Assembly: GCA_938037185.1 (NCBI GenBank)
Contig: CALHQK010000035.1
Span: 1 to 19,314, forward strand
Length of the DNA stretch: 19,314 nucleotides
From: an uncultured Riemerella sp.
Lineage (GTDB): Bacteria; Bacteroidota; Bacteroidia; Flavobacteriales; Weeksellaceae
Direction: 5' to 3'
The notes below the pieces were generated by a model. It was not told the DNA's origin. It ran no database searches and was given only the letters and a program-made list of their open reading frames with translations. Shown in pieces: positions 1-6,080 of this stretch (its first letter is position 1; each line of letters starts with the position of its first letter). The position numbers and the translations under genes were made by a program.

Positions 1-336
1 TTTTTATCAGGGTTTTCCAAAAAATTAGATATAGAACAGCTCAAGGATTTAAAATTAAGCCTCCCAAAACTCATCATTCAAGACTATATCGTTACGATGA
101 TGGCTCAAATTTTATCCTTGACAATGGCACTGGAGGCAAGCAAAGACACCATGGAAGACCACGCCCAGCTTATCGATTTGCTGGCTGAAGAATACAATCG
201 GCTTCGTGTGAATTATAAAAGTAAAATCAAGCTTTTAGAAGACTTAGACAGCCATCTAAATCATATCGAAGACAAAGAATTAAAAGACATTCTTAACCAT
301 TTTAACGACATTAAAAATAGATTAAAAAATATTTAA
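1..336 (+). CDS. Partial hypothetical coiled-coil protein (5' end outside window)
   Basis: The reading frame is open from the first base of the window to the TAA at 334-336, so the visible 111 codons are the C-terminal part of a longer protein. The two adjacent ATG codons at 97 and 100 are internal and need not be the start. The visible part is charged and helical, with heptad-like leucine spacing in its second half (LLAEEYNRL, IKLLEDLDSHL, LKDILNHF), which suggests a coiled coil. I see no catalytic motif. The stop lies 2 nt before the methyltransferase start, so it is the upstream member of the early operon. By position it belongs to the Mu-like early or semi-essential region, but I cannot name it. 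Confidence 0.6.
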   Translation, partial: FLSGFSKKLDIEQLKDLKLSLPKLIIQDYIVTMMAQILSLTMALEASKDTMEDHAQLIDLLAEEYNRLRVNYKSKIKLLEDLDSHLNHIEDKELKDILNHFNDIKNRLKNI

Positions 337-338
337 AA

Positions 339-1055
339 ATGAAAATAAAAAAAGAGATTATCGACTTATTAGCAAAATGCGAAGCTGAAGGACAAACACT
401 TAGAATCACAGAACAACTTGACCGAAAGACTTACACACAGCTTAATAAGGTGCTGACTGCCATCGGCGGCAAATGGAATGCCAAACAGAGGGTTCATTTG
501 TTCCAAGAAGATGTTTCGGAAATGATAGAAAACATCATCAATACAGGCGAGTATTCCTGCATTAAAAAGGATTTTCAGTTCTTCCCAACTCCAATAGAGC
601 TGGCAAGAAAAATGATAAAACTTGCCGAAATCACGACTGATGATATATGTCTTGAACCAAGTGCAGGGGTGGGAAATATCGCACAATTTATGCCGAATTG
701 TGATGTAATAGAGCTTCACGAAGACAATAGAAAAACACTCACAGAAAAAGGATTTTCGCTTGTCCACGATGACTTTCTGACTTTCGTTCCTGAAAAAAAA
801 TACACTGCTATTGTAATGAATCCGCCATTTAGTAAAGGGCAGGATATTGAGCATGTAACTAAAGCAATAGAGATAGCGGAGCGTGTGGTGGTGGCTGTTA
901 CCTCTGCTTCGGTAATGTTTAGAAATGACAATAAAACTGTTGCTTTTAGAGAGTTAGTCGCAAGCCATGGAGGGACAATTGAAGAGCTTCCTGCAGGTAG
1001 TTTCAAGGAAAGCGGAACCCCTATTGATACATGTTTAATCGTAGTAAAAAAATGA
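339..1055 (+). CDS. Phage N6-adenine-type DNA methyltransferase
   Basis: This 238-residue protein has an S-adenosylmethionine-binding motif I, EPSAGVGN, at residues 106-113, preceded by FFPTP (81-85). The catalytic motif IV NPPF is at 161-164, the amino-methyltransferase signature usual for N6-adenine enzymes. The first 75 residues form a small basic domain (AIGGKWNAKQRVH) that resembles the extension seen on many phage orphan methyltransferases. No restriction endonuclease gene is adjacent, so it is probably an orphan enzyme that protects phage DNA from host restriction or modulates regulation (inference). The ATG lies 2 nt after the preceding stop. Its stop overlaps the next gene's start in an ATGA, which suggests translational coupling. 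Target specificity cannot be read from the sequence. Confidence 0.85.
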   Translation: MKIKKEIIDLLAKCEAEGQTLRITEQLDRKTYTQLNKVLTAIGGKWNAKQRVHLFQEDVSEMIENIINTGEYSCIKKDFQFFPTPIELARKMIKLAEITTDDICLEPSAGVGNIAQFMPNCDVIELHEDNRKTLTEKGFSLVHDDFLTFVPEKKYTAIVMNPPFSKGQDIEHVTKAIEIAERVVVAVTSASVMFRNDNKTVAFRELVASHGGTIEELPAGSFKESGTPIDTCLIVVKK

Positions 1056-1294
1056 ATAGAATAACATTATTTGCAACCGGATTTTCACAGGTATTTCTGG
1101 TGGTTTTAAATACCCGATTTATTGCAAAAGAGTTTTTGCTCGGAATTATAGCATGTGGCTTCTTGATTAGTTTCATTTGGTCGCACAATGTTAAGAAAAT
1201 TGCCTTCGGGAGCGAATTGGACCGAGTGGTTTATGCTTCGGGGGCTATGGCGGGGAGCGTTATCGCTTTTTATTTCGGAAAGTTAATTTATTAA
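1052..1294 (+). CDS. Small integral membrane protein
   Basis: This protein is 80 residues if started at the ATG at 1052, which overlaps the methyltransferase stop as ATGA. An in-frame ATG at 1031 would add 7 residues but lies deeper in the upstream gene. Two hydrophobic stretches at about residues 5-22 and 27-44 and a third near the C-terminus (about 62-78, glycine- and alanine-rich) suggest two to three membrane helices, with a short charged loop (HNVKKIAFGSELDR) between the second and third. It has no lipobox. Its size and helix count would suit a holin or an exclusion protein, but it sits in the early operon, far from the endolysin at 11848, so holin is only one option. The function is not recognised. 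Confidence 0.65.
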   Translation: MNRITLFATGFSQVFLVVLNTRFIAKEFLLGIIACGFLISFIWSHNVKKIAFGSELDRVVYASGAMAGSVIAFYFGKLIY

Positions 1295-1307
1295 AAACTA
1301 AATAGAT

Positions 1308-1733
1308 ATGGCAACACTTAAAGCACTAATGACTTCTTTCTCCAAGCAAGGAGTACAGGAGCAACGGGGAGAAATCATCTACAACTTCACCAATGGGCGC
1401 ACTAGCTCTGCGAAAGAGCTTACAGCATCTGAAATAGATGAGCTTTATTACGAGCTGAACAAAAGAGCTTCGGCGAAGTCCCAAGAACTAGACAAAAAGC
1501 GAAAAAGATTGATAGCGGCTATCTTCGGGGTATTTGAGAAGATGAACAAAAAACCGAGCGTGGAATATGTGAAAGCTATCGCCTGCCGTGCAGCAAAAGA
1601 AGATAATTTTAATAAAATCCCTGCTGAGCGGTTAAATAGTCTTTACAACGCCTTTCTGAACGCTCAAAAAGACTTGAATTTTGCCAAAAGGCTCGCAGAC
1701 AGCCTCGTAGAAGAAACGATAATTTTAAATTAG
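1308..1733 (+). CDS. GemA/Mu gp16-like early protein (tentative)
   Basis: This 141-residue basic helical protein has a segment at about residues 62-115, with KKRKRLIAAIFG followed by AIACRAAKEDNFNKIPAERL. Its layout resembles the small phage proteins of the Mu gp16/GemA (DUF1018) class that occur in Bacteroidota transposable phages. In Mu, gp16 lies in the semi-essential early region shortly upstream of the Mor activator, and this gene likewise lies upstream of a small HTH-like gene at 3104. The family assignment is from memory of sequence style plus position, not from a search. No catalytic motif is visible. It starts with ATG 13 nt after the membrane-protein stop. Confidence 0.5.
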   Translation: MATLKALMTSFSKQGVQEQRGEIIYNFTNGRTSSAKELTASEIDELYYELNKRASAKSQELDKKRKRLIAAIFGVFEKMNKKPSVEYVKAIACRAAKEDNFNKIPAERLNSLYNAFLNAQKDLNFAKRLADSLVEETIILN

Positions 1734-1737
1734 AAAC

Positions 1738-1941
1738 ATGAATATAATAGAAATTTTAAACCAAGATTTAGAAAAAGTTTTAGAGGTGAAAGGCGAAGAT
1801 ATTTATATTGAAATTAAAGATGGGATACAGTGCATCTGCAAAGATACTTCATGGGAACATTTTGATAGCGATATGATTATTTATACCGTTCCCCGAAACT
1901 TTTTCTTAATTGAAAAACAAAAAAATGAAAACGAAAATTAA
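1738..1941 (+). CDS. Hypothetical small acidic protein
   Basis: This 67-residue protein starts 4 nt after the previous stop. It has an N-terminal helix (MNIIEILNQDLEKVLEVK), then alternating strand-like segments (IYIEIKDGIQCIC, DMIIYTVP), and ends in a lysine/glutamate/asparagine tail. There is no recognisable domain. Its 3' end overlaps the next gene's ATG (1925) by 17 nt, which argues that both belong to the same transcript. Its tight operon packing is the main evidence that it is real. Confidence 0.5.
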   Translation: MNIIEILNQDLEKVLEVKGEDIYIEIKDGIQCICKDTSWEHFDSDMIIYTVPRNFFLIEKQKNENEN

Positions 1942-2242
1942 AATTGCACCAGAAACCCTGTTTTTAGTACATCGCATAGTAAGAGATGCCAGTCAGTGTA
2001 TTGCTCGGACAAGGGAGGAAAAAGTGCGAAAATCCATCTTGCAGGAACTTTTTAAAACTCTTACCAGCAGATGCTTTACTTACACCAATAATCCCAATGG
2101 CAGAGAGCTTTCGCTTACTTTAAAATTTTACCAGATGGACGCTCTATTTAACTGCCTTATCATAGCTAATACCAGCGAAATAGGGTTTTACGAACAAAAC
2201 AAACTGGATATGTTAAAGAATAAAATTCATCAACAATTATGA
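1925..2242 (+). CDS. Hypothetical helical protein
   Basis: This protein is 105 residues from the ATG at 1925. An in-frame TTG at 1910 would add 5 lysine-rich residues but is less likely. It is predominantly helical, with basic clusters (RTREEKVRK) and a segment LTLKFYQMDALFNCLIIANT that could form a hydrophobic core. No known motif was recognised. It overlaps the preceding gene by 17 nt, and its stop overlaps the next start as ATGA (2239-2242), consistent with translational coupling within the early operon. Confidence 0.55.
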   Translation: MKTKIKIAPETLFLVHRIVRDASQCIARTREEKVRKSILQELFKTLTSRCFTYTNNPNGRELSLTLKFYQMDALFNCLIIANTSEIGFYEQNKLDMLKNKIHQQL

Positions 2243-2679
2243 AAGAATACATCATCATTCACAAAGACAGCGAGCAGAAAATAACACTTGGATATGACAA
2301 TACTTTCGGGATGCTCCGAAAGGTGGAGTTATCCAATACCCGCTGGACATGGGAAGACATAACTGTTGCCCTCAGACAAGCGAATAAGCTCCGAAGTGAG
2401 ACCGATTTTTTAAGACAGATGGAGAGTCCTATTCCAGACTTTGACTTCTTGGAAATGCCAAAAGATTTAAGGTTTGAGGTCTTCTGGAACGCCTACGGCT
2501 ACAAGGTGGGAAAGATACCTGCGACACAGAAAGCATGGAACGCCCTCACGGATGCTGAAAAAATAGAGGTTCTGCTCTTTATTCCTAAATTCAAAGAAGG
2601 GAAGAAAGCCGATAAAACAGCGATGCCCTACCCGAGTACTTTTCTCAATCAAAAATACTGGTTGGCAGATAAGATTTAA
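2239..2679 (+). CDS. Phage protein with replication-protein-type C-terminal domain
   Basis: This is a 146-residue protein. The C-terminal half (about residues 75-142) has the pattern FWNAYGYKVGK ... AWNALTDAEK ... YPSTFLNQKYW. This pattern is common at the C-terminus of phage replisome-organiser or DnaD-like proteins, and also as a free-standing module in Bacteroidota phages (from memory, not a search). The N-terminal 70 residues are strand-rich and then helical, with no motif I recognise. Its start overlaps the upstream stop by 4 nt. Function is unknown; a DNA-replication or helicase-loading accessory role is only an inference. Confidence 0.55.
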   Translation: MKEYIIIHKDSEQKITLGYDNTFGMLRKVELSNTRWTWEDITVALRQANKLRSETDFLRQMESPIPDFDFLEMPKDLRFEVFWNAYGYKVGKIPATQKAWNALTDAEKIEVLLFIPKFKEGKKADKTAMPYPSTFLNQKYWLADKI

Positions 2680-2702
2680 AGACTTTTTAAAACGGATTTA
2701 AA

Positions 2703-2984
2703 ATGATACGAATAAAAGAAGAACAAGGCATCATAACGATGCACGCCAGAGCCGAGATGTCGCAGGGGCAGATTATCAGGTTTCTGCAGAGCCAAGGCTA
2801 TGAGGTCAAGGGTTACTACCTAAACCTTCCTGCTCAAGAAGGACTTCTTGTCAGTGAACCAGCTGTCTCACGATGGACATTCACGGCCACGAAAGAGGGC
2901 GAAAAACAAAGTAATGAAAACATCTACACCAATGTTTTTGAGCGGGAAATAAAAGATTTTTTCAAAATATTTTCCAAAATATAA
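2703..2984 (+). CDS. Hypothetical small protein, last gene of the early operon
   Basis: This 93-residue protein starts with ATG 23 nt after the previous stop. It contains an N-terminal alpha/beta segment with MSQGQIIRFLQSQGYEVKGYY, which reads like a small helix-turn-strand unit, and a Lys/Phe-rich amphipathic C-terminus (FEREIKDFFKIF). No family was recognised. It is followed within about 30 nt by the rho-independent terminator at 3016-3039, so it closes the + strand early transcript. Confidence 0.5.
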   Translation: MIRIKEEQGIITMHARAEMSQGQIIRFLQSQGYEVKGYYLNLPAQEGLLVSEPAVSRWTFTATKEGEKQSNENIYTNVFEREIKDFFKIFSKI

Positions 2985-3015
2985 ACTGTTTTTTCATATT
3001 ATATTTATTGGTTTC

Positions 3016-3052
3016 AACCGTCTGCATATGTGGGCGGTTTTTTTATTTTTTG
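3016..3052 (+). terminator. Rho-independent terminator of the early operon
   Basis: The arms AACCGTCTGC (3016-3025) and GTGGGCGGTT (3030-3039) pair along all 10 positions (three G-T wobbles) around the tetraloop ATAT. They are followed by a long T-rich tract (3038-3051, interrupted by one A). It lies 31 nt after the stop of the last early gene and before a separate promoter at 3069-3099, so it isolates the early operon from the regulator gene downstream. Confidence 0.88.
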
Positions 3053-3068
3053 TTCCTGAAAAATCGCC

Positions 3069-3099
3069 TTGCAAAACTGCAAAATGCTTATTATCTTTG
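3069..3099 (+). promoter_or_regulatory. Bacteroidota-type promoter for the gene at 3104
   Basis: A -7 box TATCTTTG (3092-3099) matches the Bacteroidota primary-sigma consensus TAnnTTTG. It is preceded by TTG at 3069-3071 with a 20-nt gap, which fits the -33 element. Transcription would start near 3102-3106, almost at the ATG at 3104, implying a leaderless or nearly leaderless mRNA if that start codon is right. Confidence 0.6.
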
Positions 3100-3103
3100 C
3101 GGT

Positions 3104-3334
3104 ATGGGAGTTAGAGTTCAAGATATAGGCAGGAGAAGGAATCTGTTACGGCGATACAAGGCCGTAATGGAGGAATTTAATAAATATGACTGCCGAATTA
3201 TTCCTATTACTGTAATTCATAGGGAGTATATCTATCCTAAATTTCATATCTCCAGAGACACACTGTATCGCATCCTTAGTACACCTATCGATGAAGAATT
3301 AGAGAAGGTAACGCTACCTTCCCTATTTGATTAA
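3104..3334 (+). CDS. Small HTH-like protein, candidate Mor/C-type late activator
   Basis: This protein is 76 residues from the ATG at 3104. A longer open frame begins at 3008 but would run through the terminator stem, so I reject that start. The protein has a very basic N-terminus (IGRRRNLLRRYK), a helix to about residue 28, and a segment at about 33-60 ending in FHISRDTLYRIL that looks like a helix-turn-helix with its recognition helix. In Mu, small dimeric activators (Mor, C) lie directly after gp16 and turn on the middle and late genes. Here the gene occupies the matching position between the early operon and the head module. Its stop overlaps by 4 nt with that of the convergent gene at 3331. 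The assignment is an inference from position and fold-like sequence; a lysogeny or moron protein is the alternative. Confidence 0.5.
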   Translation: MGVRVQDIGRRRNLLRRYKAVMEEFNKYDCRIIPITVIHREYIYPKFHISRDTLYRILSTPIDEELEKVTLPSLFD

Positions 3335-3783
3335 ACATTGTGTGCTTCAAAATCATAGATAACAGCATATTCCTGCACGCCATCATCTCGCTGGGTTCTG
3401 GCAAATGAGGAGCGGAGCATTTTCCCACAATTATTATCAGGAGAAAAACCATGCAGTTTTTGATGTATTTTTTCCACCAAATCAAAAACAGCCCAAGCGT
3501 TGTCTTTTTGTGTCTGTGGGGCTAAATGGCTAGTGTTAGTCAGTTTCATATTAGCAAGTGTGATTTTTACCGAAAACAATCCATTTTGCCTGTCTTTAGG
3601 GTGCTTGGTTGCGTCTTTTGATATATTAGAAAACTGCCCACTCTGAATATCTATGAGACAACAAGGCCATTTTACAGGCATATTTGGGGAATAGTAGTCT
3701 ATCTGCCCCCAGTCTTCATCAATATAGCGAAGTTCTGAGATTTCTGCCAATCGGTTCTGAATGTTAATTAAAATCTGTTTCAT
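3331..3783 (-). CDS. Tail-terminator / head-tail completion protein (Mu gp37-like position)
   Basis: This protein is 150 residues from the ATG at 3783 (a TTG at 3789 would add two). It is the last gene of the - strand head module, 6 nt after the gpG-like gene. It is an alpha/beta protein with segments WGQIDYYSPNMPVKWPCCLI, SVKITLANMKLTNTS and a C-terminal YAVIYDFEAHNV strand. Bacteroidota Mu-like phages carry a protein with this WPC/IDIQ and strand pattern directly after gpG (from memory). By position it should act at head-tail joining or as the tail terminator, but no catalytic or diagnostic residue confirms this. Confidence 0.5.
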   Translation of the reverse strand: MKQILINIQNRLAEISELRYIDEDWGQIDYYSPNMPVKWPCCLIDIQSGQFSNISKDATKHPKDRQNGLFSVKITLANMKLTNTSHLAPQTQKDNAWAVFDLVEKIHQKLHGFSPDNNCGKMLRSSFARTQRDDGVQEYAVIYDFEAHNV

Positions 3784-3789
3784 TGTCAA

Positions 3790-4356
3790 TTATTTTTTCT
3801 TTTCCATTTTTTTCATGAGAGCATCCATTTCTTTTTTCAGCTCTCCAAAATTATGATTGATAACTTCCTTAATGTGCTTGTCTACTTGTGGATGACTTCC
3901 TATAAATTGCCGTTTTTCTATCTTTATGATACTTCCAATAGGTTTTAATGCGAGGGCTTTCCATTGTTCTGCTTCTATTGATAGTTTTTTGTTTCGGGCA
4001 GAACTAGAAGCCTCTCCGTTTTTCTTTTTGGTGGTGGCGTTGGAGGTTTGGTAATATTTTGCCCAGAAAAATTTGCGCATCTGCGGAGTCACACGGATTT
4101 CTCCTCCGTTGTTATGTATATCAGCATAAGGAAGAGAAGAACTCCATACAATACCATTGCTGGTTACTTTGGGGCTGAGTAGTGATTTTCTAAGCCTTCC
4201 TGTGCGCATCATCAGAGAACCTCTATGATAGGTTAATTTAGTAGCTGGCCATTTTTCATCAAAAAAGGCTTTTCGCTCAAAGTTTCGGTCAAACTCCTCA
4301 CCAAGTTTTACCTTTATATCAGTAAGAGTTTGTTTTAAAAAATCTTTTGGAGTCAT
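3790..4356 (-). CDS. G: Virion morphogenesis protein, Mu gpG-like
   Basis: This 188-residue protein contains the family pattern: RTGRLRKSL at about residues 51-59, SSLPYADIHNNGG at about 73-85, and a C-terminal RQFIG followed by a helix. It matches the Mu gpG / phage virion morphogenesis group, which works in head completion or tail assembly. An Ala/Ser/Lys-rich insertion (about residues 105-125) is low-complexity. The gene is followed 6 nt later by the tail-terminator-like gene. It is separated from the upstream MuF gene by 251 nt that hold an oppositely oriented small gene (4420-4611), so the original head-gene order has been interrupted by an insertion. Confidence 0.85.
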   Translation of the reverse strand: MTPKDFLKQTLTDIKVKLGEEFDRNFERKAFFDEKWPATKLTYHRGSLMMRTGRLRKSLLSPKVTSNGIVWSSSLPYADIHNNGGEIRVTPQMRKFFWAKYYQTSNATTKKKNGEASSSARNKKLSIEAEQWKALALKPIGSIIKIEKRQFIGSHPQVDKHIKEVINHNFGELKKEMDALMKKMEKKK

Positions 4357-4394
4357 TTTTAAATTATTTTTAAAGGTGTTTTAAAATTTATTTG

Positions 4395-4402
4395 TAACTT
4401 TG
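4395..4402 (+). promoter_or_regulatory. Promoter -7 box of the inserted small gene
   Basis: TAACTTTG matches the Bacteroidota TAnnTTTG element and ends 17 nt before the ATG at 4420. No convincing -33 TTTG is seen at the right distance; the upstream sequence is just A/T-rich. The box points away from gpG, so it serves only the + strand gene at 4420. Confidence 0.5.
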
Positions 4403-4419
4403 TATAAAATTTTAGCCAA

Positions 4420-4611
4420 ATGACACTTGAAGAATATTATAAAGCCAAAGAAAAGATAAAGATACCTGAAGGGCTATCTTGGGAGGATGAAGACAAGTTT
4501 TATTTCCAAGAAATAGAGAAATTGCGTTCTCAACTTTCCCCAAAAGATTTAGAAAAAGTGTTAGAAGATGTTAGAAGATTTCAGAAAAAGATGCAATCTC
4601 CTTACAACTAA
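4420..4611 (+). CDS. Moron-type small gene, candidate immunity protein for the adjacent toxin
   Basis: This 63-residue, highly charged, all-helical protein (LEEYYKAKEKIKI, EDKFYFQEIEKLRSQL, KDLEKVLEDVRRFQKKM) has no signal peptide or membrane segment. It is the only + strand gene inside the - strand head module. It has its own TAnnTTTG box 17 nt upstream, so it could be expressed in a lysogen independently of late transcription. Its stop overlaps by 4 nt with the stop of the ADP-ribosyltransferase-tipped MuF gene, placing it at the toxin-domain end. Polymorphic-toxin loci normally keep a small immunity gene at exactly this end, usually in the same direction. I therefore infer a cytosolic immunity or antitoxin role. 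No immunity family was recognised, and an unrelated lysogenic-conversion gene is possible. Confidence 0.55.
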   Translation: MTLEEYYKAKEKIKIPEGLSWEDEDKFYFQEIEKLRSQLSPKDLEKVLEDVRRFQKKMQSPYN

Positions 4612-5972
4612 ATTTCTTCCATTTCAATTCTATTAAAGCCTTGTTCATCAACATATACCTTTAATATCTTAAATTGTGTTCCTTCCTTAAATAACACTTC
4701 TTTTTCATGAGAGAAGTAGGATAATTCCTCAATCTGTTTTCCATTTTTAGATAATATTTTATACTTTGTGTTTCTATCAAATGATTTTTCTCTATCCTTT
4801 GAGGTAGATAAATAGTGATTTTCAGTATAAGGTTCTCCAGTTTCTGCTGCTTTTTTATACTTGTTAATTATTTCTGAAGACAAGTCAGCACCACGATAAA
4901 CATTTCCTTTATAAGATTCTAATTTATCCAAGGCACTATTCATTACTTTTTTGTACCTTTCAAAAAATTCTTCTTTGGGTTCTCCTCCATTTCTTAAATA
5001 AAAATTTATATCAACAAAGAAATCTCCAGTATATTTATCTACACAAAAAGTTTCTGCTGGTCGTATCTTATTATTAATTTGAAGAGCATTTTTATGCGTT
5101 TTAGACTGGGCATATTCTTTTGCATCTTGTCCAAAGCTTTTGAAAATGGCATCATCATATTTTGAAGTATCTTCTATGTTTTCATTTCTTACCTTCTCTT
5201 TCAGAGCTTCTTTGACATCTTTTGCTCCCACCACTTTGTTGTAAGCGTTGTTAGGTGGAAAAACTTTTTTCTCTGCACCTGGATTAAAACGGAACATCTG
5301 AAGTTTGTTTTTTCCATTAGGTGCAATATGGGTGGTTGCTTTTTCTCCTAATTCTTTTGCTTTTTTGCTGTCGCTCAGTGTGTTTTCTCTTGCCAGCACT
5401 TCTACAGCTACACAGCGACACCTCCAGCCGTTAGGTGGATAGTACTCTGTCCAGAAATCATCATCCTTTGGCAGGCAGATTCCATTCAGTACAGCGTGGT
5501 TTGCTCTTACTCGTTCATCTCCTGCGGTTCGGTATTCCAGCCAGTATCGGCTGGTATTATCTTGTAGATTTGTCCAGTTTGCTGCGCTTTGGGCAGAATG
5601 TACTGCAAACTGATACTCAGCTTCTAAATAGTGGCGGTTATACTGCTCATTGAGTTTTAGAATCTTTTGCTCAAACCTGTCATAAGGAACTATGTTTCCG
5701 TTTTCATCTTTGAGATAACTTCGCGCTTCAGTGAGCTGTGTATGGGTTTTCAGTCCAGAAAAAACAAAAACATCTTTTTCTAGATAATCTCTCATTTCCT
5801 GTGGTACTTCATGCGGAACAGCAGAAGAAAAAACCTCAGCGGTATGCTCTACAACAGCACGAAACTCAGGAACATTCATCAAATCATCAGGTTTGTAGCT
5901 TTTTCGAGAATAAAGAACATCAAAAGCCTTTTGGGTAATATTCAAAAGTTCATTTATAGGCTCTTCGTCCAT
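4608..5972 (-). CDS. MuF head protein with C-terminal ADP-ribosyltransferase toxin domain
   Basis: This protein is 454 residues from the ATG at 5972. Residues 1 to about 260 are a phage Mu F-like head morphogenesis domain. Its hallmark is the stretch from TAGDERVRANHAVLNG (149-164) to PPNGWRCRCVAVEV (179-192). Residues about 265-454 form an ADP-ribosyltransferase of the R-S-E class: YRG with Arg360, STS at 389-391, and the bi-glutamate E423-x-E425 in HEKEVLF. All three signature elements are present, so the domain should bind NAD and modify a protein, probably at arginine given the ExE form. MuF proteins with exchangeable toxin tips are known as phage polymorphic toxins, and T4 Alt is a precedent for a head-packaged, ejected ADP-ribosyltransferase. 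The toxin part is far more AT-rich than the MuF part. The frame stays open upstream of the ATG and can be entered by -1 frameshifting from the portal gene (see 5973-6080). Confidence 0.93.
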   Translation of the reverse strand: MDEEPINELLNITQKAFDVLYSRKSYKPDDLMNVPEFRAVVEHTAEVFSSAVPHEVPQEMRDYLEKDVFVFSGLKTHTQLTEARSYLKDENGNIVPYDRFEQKILKLNEQYNRHYLEAEYQFAVHSAQSAANWTNLQDNTSRYWLEYRTAGDERVRANHAVLNGICLPKDDDFWTEYYPPNGWRCRCVAVEVLARENTLSDSKKAKELGEKATTHIAPNGKNKLQMFRFNPGAEKKVFPPNNAYNKVVGAKDVKEALKEKVRNENIEDTSKYDDAIFKSFGQDAKEYAQSKTHKNALQINNKIRPAETFCVDKYTGDFFVDINFYLRNGGEPKEEFFERYKKVMNSALDKLESYKGNVYRGADLSSEIINKYKKAAETGEPYTENHYLSTSKDREKSFDRNTKYKILSKNGKQIEELSYFSHEKEVLFKEGTQFKILKVYVDEQGFNRIEMEEI

Positions 5973-6080
5973 TGAAAGCTGTATATATCCAGCGTTTCTG
6001 CATGTTTCACAATCGCAATGCGCATATTGTCCAGAAAGGGTGTCATGTAGCGCCCCAAAGTATAGTTTGGGGCTTATCCG
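5973..6080 (-). CDS. In-frame N-terminal linker of MuF reached by -1 frameshifting from portal
   Basis: The MuF frame is open without a stop from 5972 upstream to a TAG inside the portal gene. Within the 36 codons listed here there is no ATG, GTG or TTG. The encoded linker contains GALHDTLSGQY and then HCDCETC, a CxCxxC metal-site-like cluster, which looks like real protein rather than spacer. It would be translated only if ribosomes slip -1 at the heptamer at 6086-6080 near the end of the portal gene. The product would be 403 portal residues + 36 linker residues + 454 MuF-toxin residues = 893. An unusual start codon or a sequencing indel are the alternatives. Confidence 0.6.

Noticed and set aside
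369..1006. Open frames on the - strand under the methyltransferase gene
   Set aside because: They are shadows of a gene with clear catalytic motifs; their translations are Phe/Ser/Cys-rich with no domain.
3008..3103. Extended start of the 3104 gene from 3008
   Set aside because: The added codons would run through the terminator stem and T-tract and encode a Phe/Leu-rich stretch without sense. The promoter box lies just before 3104.
3784..3800. Frameshift at the A-rich end of the gpG gene
   Set aside because: The A-run at codons AAG AAA AAA TAA is not an X XXY YYZ heptamer in phase, and the next gene has its own ATG at 3783.
3840..3860. TAnnTTTG match on the - strand inside the gpG gene
   Set aside because: Such boxes occur by chance in AT-rich coding DNA. 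It lies mid-gene and has no downstream start in need of a promoter.
5435..5938. Two + strand open frames under the MuF domain
   Set aside because: They lie antisense to the conserved MuF motif region and have no promoter or family resemblance.
6052..6073. Hairpin after the portal gene as a terminator
   Set aside because: There is no T-tract on the - strand after it, and the MuF gene of the same operon continues directly. Its 6-nt distance from an in-phase slippery heptamer fits frameshift stimulation better.
5973..6073. Readthrough of the portal TAA in the zero frame
   Set aside because: The zero frame gives only about 35 further residues without protein-like features and then stops. The -1 frame joins the MuF gene.
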